Assembly: GCA_020634565.1 (NCBI GenBank)
Contig: JACKBN010000003.1
Location: forward strand, 124,001 to 188,000
Source: Ardenticatenaceae bacterium
GTDB lineage: Bacteria; Chloroflexota; Anaerolineae; Promineifilales; Promineifilaceae
DNA length: 64,000 nucleotides
Direction: 5' to 3'
Position numbers and translations under genes: made by a program. Positions 28,187 through 37,513 of the stretch are shown here, in pieces. Below the pieces are notes generated by a model. That model did not search any database. It was not told where the DNA came from and saw nothing but the letters and a program-made list of their open reading frames with translations. Position 1 is the first letter of the stretch; every line of letters begins with the position of its first letter.

Positions 28187-28335
28187 AAGGTCTCTTGGTG
28201 ATTTGAGCGGCGAAGGTACACCCGGTCCCATCCCGAACCCGGAAGTTAAGCTCGCTAGCGCTGATGGTACTTGGGGGGCGACTCCCTGGGAGAGTAGGTC
28301 ATTGCCAAGAGGCCTTTTTATTTTCCTCTTTTTTT
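28187..28335 (+). terminator. rRNA operon terminator region
   Basis: AAGGTCTCTTGG (from 28187) can pair with CCAAGAGGCCTT (from 28305), extending the 5S terminal stem, and is followed by two T-rich runs (28315-28322 and 28326-28336). It probably serves both processing and termination. Confidence 0.65.
28192..28311 (+). rRNA. rrf: 5S ribosomal RNA
   Basis: About 117-120 nt. Terminal stem TCTTGGTG / CATTGCCAAGA, conserved CCCATCCCGAACCCGGAAGTTAAG and GGGAGAGTAGGTC. Last gene of the operon. Confidence 0.95.
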
Positions 28336-28370
28336 CTTCATTTTGATCCCCAATTAAACAGGTACTCACA

Positions 28371-29672
28371 ATGCAAGAGTATATCTCCTTGCTAAGGAAT
28401 AACAGTAATTACCGGCATTTATGGTTGGGTAATGTGGTCTCGCAGCTTGGTGATTGGTTTAACTTGATTGCCGCAGCAGAGCTAATAACTGAATTGAGTA
28501 ATTCTGGGGTAGCGATTAGCTACCTTTTTTTGGCTCGATTTTTGCCTCTCTTCCTATTTAGTCCTTTAGCTGGTGTTTTGGCTGATAGATATAACCGTCG
28601 TAATTTGATGGTGATTTCTGATGTGCTGCGGGCATTTGTGGTGTTAGGCTTTTTGCTGGTGGGGATAACGGGCCAGGTCTGGTTGTTCTACTTGCTGACG
28701 GTCGCTCAATTTGCCTTGAGTGCGTTGTTTACTCCGGCAAGATCGGCTGTGGTGGCGATGGTAGTAGAACGTCATGAGTTGGTGACGGCCAATGCGCTGG
28801 ATAGTTTTACCTGGAGCACGATGTTGGCTTTGGGGCGCTGCTTGGCGGGATTGTTGCGGCCGTTTTTGGGGCAGAAACGGCGTTTGTGTTAGATGGTCTC
28901 ACTTTTCTGCTTTCGGCCTGGTTCATCAGCCGGATTGTTTTGAAGGCTGTGCAAATTGTGCCGGGCGAAGAGAGTCGGGGAGGCTGGCTTGATTTTGTGG
29001 ATGGCTTTCGCTATTTGTGGGGACGGCCGTATCTCTTGATTCTTAGTCTCATTAAGGCAACCGGTTCGTTGGTGTGGGGCGCTGTCAATGTGCTGGAGAT
29101 TAGTTTTGCCAACAATGTTTTCCTTTAACCATGTTTCCCCTGGCGGAGACGCTGCGCATTGAAGACGGCGGGACAGCCTCGCTAGGGATTATTTATGTGG
29201 TTAGTGGTCTGGGCACGGGTTGGGGCCGTTGTTTATGCGACGGGCCTTGGGCAGCCGCCCGCCAAGGCTGATTTTAGGCGCTACCATTGGCATGATTTTG
29301 GTGGCTGTGGGGATTTGGGGGCTGGGAACTGCACCTACGTTTGGCTTGTTTTTGCTGGCGACTTTGGTTCGCACGGTGGGCAGCGGCACGATGTGGGTCT
29401 TTTCGGCCGTTTTGCTGCAAATTGTGGTGCCAGACCGCTATCGAGGACGGGTGTTTGCTTTTGAGTTTGCCATGCTGACGCTGACGCAGTCGGTGTCTAC
29501 GCTGCTGGCGGGCGTGTTCCAGGATGCGCCGGCGTGGGGTTTGAACCAGACGGCGCTGTTGTTTGCGGGGATGGGGATGGTGTTCTCGTTTGGTTGGGTC
29601 AGTTTTTACATGTGGTCGCGGCGAAACGCGGATCATGAGCGGGTGCAGGCATTTTGGTACGCGAGGCACTGA
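28371..29672 (+). pseudogene. MFS transporter (MFS_3/EntS-like), frameshifted
   Basis: Would encode a ~430-residue major facilitator. The N-terminal fragment (28371 to ~28835) has NYRHLWLGNVVSQLGDWFNLI and the SPLAGVLADRYNRRN loop. The frame then shifts near 28835; the next frame continues as ALLGGIVAAVFGAETAFVLDGLTFLLSAW. A second shift lies near 29125 and a third near 29220, after which TIGMILVAVGIWGLGTAP leads to the end. Together the fragments cover a whole transporter. Either a decayed exporter or indel errors in the assembly. All three breaks are 1-bp-type shifts in G- or T-rich stretches. Confidence 0.82.
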
Positions 29673-29710
29673 AATGAAGGTGGGACAAGGTGACCGATGA
29701 GGTAACCTTG

Positions 29711-30169
29711 TCAATTTGTTGTTTTTTGAAAGTGGGTGTCGCCGTCTTGATGGTGGGTGATTTGGTAACCATTGGCGAGGTAGAAAGCGACGACATCTGT
29801 CCAGGTTTCGGTGGTTTCCAAAAGGATTGTGTGGAATTGGCGTTGGCGAGCGGCCGTTTCCAGATGTTTCAACATTAGCTGGCCAATCCCCTGACGACGG
29901 TTCTCTTCTTTGACTGACATACGGACGATACGGCCGTATCCCACCTTTCCTTCCTCTTTAATCAACGCTCCACATCCCACAATTTCTTCCTCTTGCAAGG
30001 CCAATAAAAATGTTTCGCCCTGGTAACTGCGGGCAATGTCATTGAGATCCGGGTTGAGCGTGAGGTCGAGCGTGCCCCAATGATCGGCTAATCCGGCCAG
30101 GATAAGCTGTTTGGTGGCGGCTTGATCGGCGGGAAGGAACGGCCGTATCATTACCTCTACTTTTTCCAT
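29711..30169 (-). CDS. GNAT family N-acetyltransferase
   Basis: 152-residue GNAT acyltransferase that transfers an acyl group from acyl-CoA to an amine; substrate unknown. The acyl-CoA binding loop is VKEENRRQGIGQLMLKHL (R/Q-x-x-G-I/G pattern) near residue 95, followed by LLETTETWTDVVAFYLANGYQ. The first ATG (30169) has GGAG at acceptable distance; a second at M7 also has a usable site. This frame is intact although both flanking loci are broken. Confidence 0.9.
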   Translation of the reverse strand: MEKVEVMIRPFLPADQAATKQLILAGLADHWGTLDLTLNPDLNDIARSYQGETFLLALQEEEIVGCGALIKEEGKVGYGRIVRMSVKEENRRQGIGQLMLKHLETAARQRQFHTILLETTETWTDVVAFYLANGYQITHHQDGDTHFQKTTN

Positions 30170-30287
30170 ATATAGTTCTCCGTTATCAAATATTTAAGCC
30201 AATTGCTGTACAGTTGCGTATGCGATAAGTCGTGTCAAGGCTCATCATTATAACTTTTCAAAAAGAAATAGCATGGGGAGGGACGAG

Positions 30288-32072
30288 ATGATTCGTCGGA
30301 TATTCATTTTAGGCATGGCGGTTAGCGTTAGCCTTGTGTCGCTTTTGCTGTTGCAGACAAGATTAGAGGCGGCGGCTGGGCCTCAGACGGTTGAGGTTGG
30401 GGGAACATTGACAGAGGATACGGTGTGGACGGCCGTAAACAGCCCCTATGTCTTAACCAGTACGCTTTTTATACCAGATGGCATCACTTTAACGGTGGAA
30501 CCAGGCGTTACCGTGCTAGGTCAAAGCTATGGCGGCATCATCGTCCAGGGTGAAATCGTGGCGATTGGCACGGCCGTTTCTCCAATAACCTTCACATCTG
30601 TTACCGATTCTGCCCCCGGTGAATGGCCGGGCCTTCTATTTTGGGATGGTGTGGGACATTTTGAGCATGTTGCCATTCGCTATGGTGGCGAAGTGGTACT
30701 CGATCCGATCAATGGCTGGCCCCAATCTGGCGCAAATATAAACGTGCCCTATGTTCCGCCTGACCTCAACAACAGCAATTTGATATTACGGGACGTTCAG
30801 ATTCAAGGTAGCAGTGGATTTGGAATCTTCTTGCCAATAAATTTATTCAACCAGAGTGAGCTGACCAACGTCACATTTACGGAAAATATTACCAATCGCG
30901 TTCAGCTTATTACGTCCGTTTCATTTCCAATCACAACAAATGTCACCCTATCTCCGCAGCCTGGTTTGGATGGATATGAATTTGAGGGTGGGCTTATCAT
31001 GGACGCAGGAACGCTGACTTTGGAGCCAGGCGTTACTTTGTTTTGTGCCTCTGACGCGGGAATTGTGATGCAGAATGGTGGGCACTTAACGGCCGTTGGC
31101 ACATCCCAACATCCAATCACCTTTACCAAGGTTACCGATACGGCCGTTAATCGCTGGGGCGGCATCTTTTTCTGGGATGGTTCGGCTGAGCTGGTTCATA
31201 CCCGCATTCGCTTTGCCGGAGCCGATGTGGGCCAGCAGGCGGTGAGCGCTCTGCACGTCTACGAAGTGCCCGATGGTCAGGCCGCCGTGCTGGAAAACAG
31301 TACGATTGAGGGGAGTGGCGGCTATGCTATTGCGGTTGAGGTAGATAATTTGCATCAACTGCACCTGCAAAACAACCAGTTTATCAATAACGCACAAAAT
31401 CGAATTTTACTCCTGCCTGATATTGATGGGGGTGATGGTACGTTGGCCGGCTCGGCCAATTTGCCGGGACAGTCCGGGCTAGAAAGTTACGATCTGTTGG
31501 CTCCCGGCCTGGTTGTGCCCACGGGCATGACGCTAACCGTCGGGGCGGGGGCTGCGGTAATGAGCGCCAATGGCGTGGGGCTGCGGGTCGATGGCGGACA
31601 TCTGGCGGTGTTGGGGACACAAACTGCCCCCGTGCAGTTCACCTCAGCCGCTGATAACGGTCCGGGTGAATGGGCTGGTCTGCAACTGGTGAATGGCACG
31701 GCCGTTTTCGACCATGCCGAGTTCCGTTTTGGGGTGGATAATTTGGTGGTTAGCAATACGGCCGTTTCCCTACAAAATAGCCAAATTCATGATGCCAGCA
31801 ATAACGGCATTTACGTTGCTAGCAGCGGCACACCAGCGTTGACCATCTCAGATTCTGCCATCTTTAACAATGGCGGGGCAGGCTTGCAAAATGACAATGT
31901 TGTTCAGGTTGATGCCCGTAACGTTTGGTGGGGCAGCCAAACTGGCCCAGCCGGTGACGGAACTGGTTCTGGGGATGCTGTATGGGGCAATGTGCTGTTT
32001 GTGCCCTGGTTAGAAGCATGGGACGTTGCCCCCTCATACGAACTCTATTTACCGACCGTCATCATCCCTTAA
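30288..32072 (+). CDS. Secreted right-handed beta-helix protein (intact paralogue)
   Basis: 594 residues with the start at 30288 after GGGAGGGACGAG. A signal peptide (MIRRIFILGMAVSVSLVSLL...) ends near residue 29. The mature protein is built from repeated units of the form GITLTVEPGVTV, L.A.GT...PI.FTS, then SAPGEWPGLLFWDG and an asparagine-rich NNSNLILRDVQI rung, typical of right-handed parallel beta-helices. It ends YELYLPTVIIP, a short hydrophobic tail shared with the downstream broken copy. Probably an exported surface or matrix protein; binding or lyase function cannot be told apart. Confidence 0.87.
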   Translation: MIRRIFILGMAVSVSLVSLLLLQTRLEAAAGPQTVEVGGTLTEDTVWTAVNSPYVLTSTLFIPDGITLTVEPGVTVLGQSYGGIIVQGEIVAIGTAVSPITFTSVTDSAPGEWPGLLFWDGVGHFEHVAIRYGGEVVLDPINGWPQSGANINVPYVPPDLNNSNLILRDVQIQGSSGFGIFLPINLFNQSELTNVTFTENITNRVQLITSVSFPITTNVTLSPQPGLDGYEFEGGLIMDAGTLTLEPGVTLFCASDAGIVMQNGGHLTAVGTSQHPITFTKVTDTAVNRWGGIFFWDGSAELVHTRIRFAGADVGQQAVSALHVYEVPDGQAAVLENSTIEGSGGYAIAVEVDNLHQLHLQNNQFINNAQNRILLLPDIDGGDGTLAGSANLPGQSGLESYDLLAPGLVVPTGMTLTVGAGAAVMSANGVGLRVDGGHLAVLGTQTAPVQFTSAADNGPGEWAGLQLVNGTAVFDHAEFRFGVDNLVVSNTAVSLQNSQIHDASNNGIYVASSGTPALTISDSAIFNNGGAGLQNDNVVQVDARNVWWGSQTGPAGDGTGSGDAVWGNVLFVPWLEAWDVAPSYELYLPTVIIP

Positions 32073-32084
32073 GGAGGCAATCCG

Positions 32085-35000
32085 ATGAAACGTGCTGGAA
32101 TTTTTGTGGCATTACTTTTGCCGGTGACATTGTTGCTGGCGTTAGGTCAAGCGATAAACGGCCGTGTTCAAGCCAAACCGCAACTTGTTGACGTGGGTGG
32201 CATCATTGCTACCGACACCACCTGGACTGCGGCCAACAGCCCCTACATCCTTACCGACAGGGTGACGGTGCAAACAGGTGTGACACTGACGATTGAAGCG
32301 GGTGTGACGGTGATGGTGCCAGATTCCAGAAAGGACTTGGATGTGCAGGGACATTTGGAAGCGGTGGGAACGGCCGTAAATCCCATCCTCTTTACCTCGA
32401 TTGATGATCTGCCCACAAACAATTGGTCAGGCATTGCCGTCTCTGGTTCGGCAAACTTTGAATTTGCGACCATGCGCCACGCTACACGGCACTGTTTGTT
32501 TCTGGCAGCAGCGGCGGTGTTGTTTCATTAGCCAATAGCACAGTTGAAGAGAATTTAACCCATCCCATTGTTGTTAACGCAGATGCCTTGCACCGATTGG
32601 CCATGAATAATGTGACGTTTAGCAACAATGTGCCAAACCGGGTGGGCATAGAAACCTCTGGCGGAAACCTGACACTGGCGGGTAGCCTAAGTTTGAGTCC
32701 GCAACCTGGCCTGGAAGGGTATGAAGAACTCAATACCGACATCCCCACATCATTTAGTGTGCCTGAGGGTATAACGCTGACTCTGCAGCCAGGAACGAAC
32801 TTGATGATGCTGAGCACGGTGCAGATAGCAGGACATGTAGCCGCTAACGGCACCGTCGCCGAACCAATTACCTGGCAAGCGGTTCCAGAAAGTGATGGAG
32901 GTGTTTTTGGGGTAGTTGTGCTGCCAACGGGAACGGCCGTACTTACCCACACCACGCTCAAAGACAGTCCCGGATTTGGCATCGCCGTCGTTGGGGAATC
33001 CGATGCCCCAGTTCTGCTCGAAAATAGCACATTAGAAGGGATCGGTTATTATCCAATGATTATCGAGCCGCCATCGCTGCATCGGGTACAAATGAACAAC
33101 GTCACTTTTCTCAACAATGCCGTTAATCGTGTGTTGGTGGACAATGAGGCTGGCAAGTCAATTGCGGCAGATGTGACGTTAAAACCTCAACCGGGGCTTG
33201 AATGGTATGAAGTAACTGACTTCTCGCAAACATGGCCACCAGAGTTTACGGTGCCGAAGGTATCACGCTGACCCTTGAGCCTGGTGTTGAAATGCGTTTC
33301 GGGGAGGGGGTAGAGACGATGGTGGTGAACGGCCGTTTGCAAGCCAACGGCACCGAACTTGATCCGGTGATTTTTGATGAAAGCTTCAGCTCTAGCGGCT
33401 ACTATCTTTATTTCTCGGAAACCGGTTCTGCATCGTTGCTTAATACAACTATAAAAAATGCGACGAACGCAGCTATGGCTGTTGCCGGTCAGTCTAATCA
33501 GCTAGTGACTTTACAAAATGTATTGTTGCAGAGTACCAATGGTTACCCGATTGTTGTTGAAGCGCCAGCGCTGCATCGACTGCAAATGAACAACGTCACC
33601 TTTCTCAACAATGCCGCTAACCGTGTAATGGTTGATACACGAGCTGGCGCTCTTGCCGCCGATGTGACGTTATCGCCTCAACCTGGGCTTGAATGGTATG
33701 AAATTACTGACTTTGTCCAGACGTGGCCGCTGGAGTTTACAGTACCAGAAGGCATCACACTGACCATTGAACCGGGTGTTGAAATGCGCTTTGCGGTAGG
33801 GGCAGAAACGATGGTGGTAGACGGCCGTCTCCAAGCCATCGGCACCCCCACATCCCCCATCACCTTCACTTCCGCCGCTGACTCAGCTCCCGGCGAGTGG
33901 GAAGGGATCGTTTTGCAGGGTGACAGTAGCCAGTTAGAAAACGTGGTGGTGAGAAACGGCCGTGAGAGCTTGCTCATCGGTTCACTTAATCCCACCGCGA
34001 CAGTGCAAATCAGCGACAGTGTTTTTAGTCACAGTTCACTGACTCCGATCGCCATTCAAGCAGACAATCTGCATCAGGTCAGCCTCAGCAATGTCACCTT
34101 TGCCAATAATGTCGAGGGTAACAATATTGTTTTGTATGGTGCGCTTACGTTAGCGGGCGATGTTGAATCAGCCGGGCTGACGCATTGTTTTGGTCCAAAC
34201 CCGGTTGGCGGATGCATTACTACGATGGAGCGGTGCTGCGTTTGAACAGCAATATGGTGGTAGAGCCGTTCGCTTATGCCCGCCACATCTCCATACCTTC
34301 ACCTCAGTCGCTGATTGTCATAAATTCAACAGCAGCGCAGGCAGTCTTGGTTTGCGCGTAGAGGGTGCTTTGCATACGGTGGGTACCGATGCGGAGCCAG
34401 TTATCCTGACTTCTTACGCAGATTCAGCCCCAGGTGAGTGGGAAGGCATCCTGTTACAGGGTGGCAGTGCTAATCTTGATTACACGATTGTTCGCAACAG
34501 TGAAGATGGTATTTTGGTTGGGGCGCTCGATCCCAGCGATAACGTGCAGATTGCGAACAGCGTCTTGCAATCCCAAATCTCCGCTGCTGTTCACCCGGCA
34601 GTGGAAGGATCGTTTGCGTGACGCAGCCAGTTAGGAAGGTCAAAACGCGTGAGCTTCCTATCGGCTTAATCCACGTCAAATCAGACAGCATATTAGTCAT
34701 TAGTTCTAAACTGGTATCGAGTGACTGCAAAGTTAGCTAACAATGTCAGCTTGATAACGTTGAGGCAACAAATTGTTGTCTTTACTATTGGCCCATACGC
34801 AGCTTACGTTGGGTGGCGAGATTAGCTTGATCATCTGGTTGACGCGGGTTGCTGGCGGCTTCGCAAATGGTTGTTATCCCGCCCAAGCAACTAACGGTTC
34901 GGTGCAGAGGGGCACGGTTGCGCAAGGCGCACAGGTACCGTGATGCGAGCCGGTTACCTTCTTCGTACGCAGATTCAGCTCGAACCAGTGGGAAGGTATT

Positions 35001-35450
35001 GTGATGAAAATGGCACGTCCAACTAGATCATACCGAGGTGCGCTACGGGTGATATAATTTGAGTGAACAACACGGCCGTTTCCACCCCTGTCGTTCTGCA
35101 AAACAGCAACTGCACGACGCCGCGGATCGGTTGGTTTTTGATGGGCGGTAACCCGTTCAGTCGCTTTGCCAACAACGGTAGCGGCGTTTTTGTCCTGGAT
35201 CAGGCAATCCAGATGTGCAAATTAGCAGTTCTGCTCTGGTAGGCAACGTAGATGCCGGATTGGTCAATCAGAATACCATCTTGGTAGACGCCGGCAGAAT
35301 TGGTGGGGTGACCCTTCTGGCCCGGCGGGCATTGGCCCTGGCAGCGGTGATGCGGTGCTGGGGAATGTATTGTTCGATCCCTGGTTGCCCGAAGATGCCT
35401 GCACGACGGTGACCTACCAGCTATATTTGCCTCTGGTGATTAACCCTTAG
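32085..35450 (+). pseudogene. Second beta-helix protein, multiply frameshifted paralogue
   Basis: Begins with an intact signal peptide (MKRAGIFVALLLPVTLLLAL) and the same repeat pattern as the upstream protein, and ends YQLYLPLVINP at 35450, so both ends of a ~1,100-residue protein are preserved. The frame shifts near 32485, near 33253 (one base missing in GTGCCGAAGG before GITLTLEPG), near 34185, near 34300, and several times between 34620 and 35300. The middle holds at least two near-identical modules (LHRLQMNNVTFLNNA...SPQPGLEWYE...PEGITLTIEPG). Decayed gene or assembly indels; see findings. Confidence 0.8.
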
Positions 35451-35477
35451 GTGGGTGATTCGCATAGCCATTGTGAT

Positions 35478-35889
35478 ATGACAGATAAAACCGACCACCA
35501 ATTGAACAGCAGGTCACTTTTTTACACGCGCGGGATTTGCAGGAAACGGCCGTTTTCTACGAAAACATCCTCGGCCTAGAGCTGGTACTAGATCAGGGCA
35601 GCTGCCGCATCTACTGTAGCGGCGGCGATGCCTACCTGGGCTTTTGCCAGACGCTGGGCCAGCACATGGATGCGCCCCCGCCACCAACCACATCATGCTC
35701 ACCCTCGTCACGCCAGACGTGGATGGCTGGCATGACTATCTGGTAGGGCAGGGTGTGCCCATCGAAAAGCCACCGACGCTGAACGAAAAGTTCAACATCT
35801 ACCAATGTTTTGTGCGTGATCCCAACGGCTACCTCATCGAAATTCAGACATTTTTAGATCTGGCTTGGCCACGCCCAACCCCAAAATAA
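35478..35889 (+). pseudogene. VOC/glyoxalase family protein, frameshifted
   Basis: Encodes a ~135-residue vicinal-oxygen-chelate protein in pieces: MTDKTDHQLN, then in another frame QVTFLHARDLQETAVFYENILGLEL, then from about 35685 HIMLTLVTPDVDGWHDYLVGQG and CFVRDPNGYLIEIQTFLD. The E-x-Q-x-F end is typical of the family. Shifts lie near 35507 and in the C-rich run near 35680. Broken like its upstream neighbours. Confidence 0.8.
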
Positions 35890-36019
35890 AGGTGCATGGG
35901 TAAAAAGAGTGTCACATACGAGCCAAAAATAAAAGCTTTGGTTGAGATTTTCCCGAAAAGAGAGGGTTTGTTTTTGAGTTCATAAGGTTGTTTCCCGTTA
36001 AAGTTCGGCCAAAAAAGAC

Positions 36020-37186
36020 CTATTGATGACCAAACTGATTTTCAAAATATTGGAACGTGCCATTTGCCGTGAGGCTCTCGCCAGTCTCACTATCCGTTCC
36101 GGTGATGGAGAAGGTGGCATTGGCGTAGTTCCGCTCGTCAACCGTTATGGTGATGGTTCCGCTAATCGCGTCGGCGCTGAAATCAATCGACTCACTGCTA
36201 TTTTGATAACTCAATCTGGCCCCTACCTGAAAGCCCTCCGGCACTTGTTGATTACCCGGTGGCGCGTAGGCGACTTCATAGGTGCCAGGTTGAATATCTG
36301 CGGGCAGGTAAAAAATGAGTTCTGCCATGTAAGCAAAATCGTTGTCTCTAAAGTTGCTGTCCCAGCGGAATTCATTAGTGAAATCATCCAGAAAATATTG
36401 ACGGGTATAGGTCATCGTCTCATCTTCAAATGAGGCCAGGGTGGTAAATTCACGCGCCACAAGGCCGCTTAGGGCCAGCGTTGTTTCAGAGCGATAGTTG
36501 AAGGGAACCTGGTTCACCCGACCAGACACATCAACCGTGAGGGCTTCGTCACGTCCCCAATGCGCCGTGAAGTTGAAAACGGCCGTAATCTGTTCACCAA
36601 TCTCAACGATTTCCAGCGTACCGCTCACCGATTCGTCAAAATCAGCGACGGCGATGTTGTCGAAGGCGACAAACCCTTGCACCAGCTCTGGCGCATTGCG
36701 ATCTCGCGCCTGAATGTCATAGGTGCCGGGGGCAATATCTGCTGGAAAACGAACGTAAACGATGACAAAGGTTTCGTCCGTCAACTCCGTTGGGGCAATG
36801 TCGGCGTAGATTTCCAGTTCGTGCTTGCCAGTTGTGTTGGAACTGTTGAATGGTTCATAGCTCACGGTGACTTCCTCGCCAGTGTAGGTGCCATCGCTGC
36901 TGATTGCGCCCGTAATGCTGAGATCGTGCGTGCCCGCTGCTAGGTCGTCGAACGAGGTGTTGGCCGTTGGTGGCGCGGTCTCGTTGGCCGAATCATCTGG
37001 GCTGGCAGCCGTGGGAACAACTTCTTCCTCGGGTTCATCAGAATTGTTGGATTCAGGATTGTCTGTGGTTTGGCTATCAGCAGGCGCAACCGCTGCCTCT
37101 TCCTCAACGACAGCCGCGTCATTCGTTGTGCCGCAAGCCATTAATAAAATAGTTAACATAATCAATAGCGTCGCAATTTTGTTCAT
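36020..37186 (-). CDS. Lipoprotein, 388 aa, function unknown
   Basis: The start at 37186 is supported by AAGGAGCT six bases upstream and by the lipoprotein signal that follows, MNKIATLLIMLTILLMACG, with lipobox LMAC. A long Asp/Glu/Thr/Pro-rich linker (residues ~20-75) leads to a beta-rich C-terminal region with at least two similar ~140-residue units (LSITGAISSDGTYTG..., YMAELIFYLPADIQPGTYEVAYAPPG, FPADIAPGTYDIQA). The GTY(D/E) turns suggest immunoglobulin-like or carbohydrate-binding-like sandwiches. Single gene, transcribed away from the broken zone. Confidence 0.85.
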   Translation of the reverse strand: MNKIATLLIMLTILLMACGTTNDAAVVEEEAAVAPADSQTTDNPESNNSDEPEEEVVPTAASPDDSANETAPPTANTSFDDLAAGTHDLSITGAISSDGTYTGEEVTVSYEPFNSSNTTGKHELEIYADIAPTELTDETFVIVYVRFPADIAPGTYDIQARDRNAPELVQGFVAFDNIAVADFDESVSGTLEIVEIGEQITAVFNFTAHWGRDEALTVDVSGRVNQVPFNYRSETTLALSGLVAREFTTLASFEDETMTYTRQYFLDDFTNEFRWDSNFRDNDFAYMAELIFYLPADIQPGTYEVAYAPPGNQQVPEGFQVGARLSYQNSSESIDFSADAISGTITITVDERNYANATFSITGTDSETGESLTANGTFQYFENQFGHQ

Positions 37187-37263
37187 ATGTTTAGCTCCTT
37201 GGTAAATGTGGGTCGGATTGCCAATCCGACTTACGATTTTCATTGATGGTGTTGAGCTTGCGC

Positions 37264-37461
37264 TCATGAACTTTCCCCAGGCAGGGTGGTTTGCAAAAAG
37301 GCCAGTAGGTCAGCCAGTTGGCTAAAGCCGCGCCGGGGCAGGGAACGGCCGTCTACCGGTTCCACCGTGTAGCGCCAATGGCCATCAATTTCTTGCCAGC
37401 AGCGGACGAGATACGCTTGACGTTTGGGTTGTGGCTGAGAATACTGCTCGTTTGCTTGCAT
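37264..37461 (-). CDS. Small conserved-looking protein, 65 aa
   Basis: Residues 15-60 (YLVRCWQEIDGHWRYTVEPVDG then RRGFSQLADLLAFLQ) follow a pattern I associate with short orphan proteins of Chloroflexota: LxRxWxE...WR.....RRGF.SL..L..FL. It is divergent from the AfsR-like regulator, sharing a ~50-bp promoter region, and lies upstream of the 37186 lipoprotein. Function unknown. Confidence 0.6.
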   Translation of the reverse strand: MQANEQYSQPQPKRQAYLVRCWQEIDGHWRYTVEPVDGRSLPRRGFSQLADLLAFLQTTLPGESS

Positions 37462-37513
37462 CCTGGCACAGTGTAGTGATAATCGTTTGCAGATCGTTTA
37501 CGTGGGTGAGCAG

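Noticed and set aside
28371..29672. Programmed frameshifting in the MFS gene
   Set aside because: Three separate shifts without slippery heptamers or downstream pseudoknots, and neighbouring genes are broken in the same way; decay or assembly error fits better.
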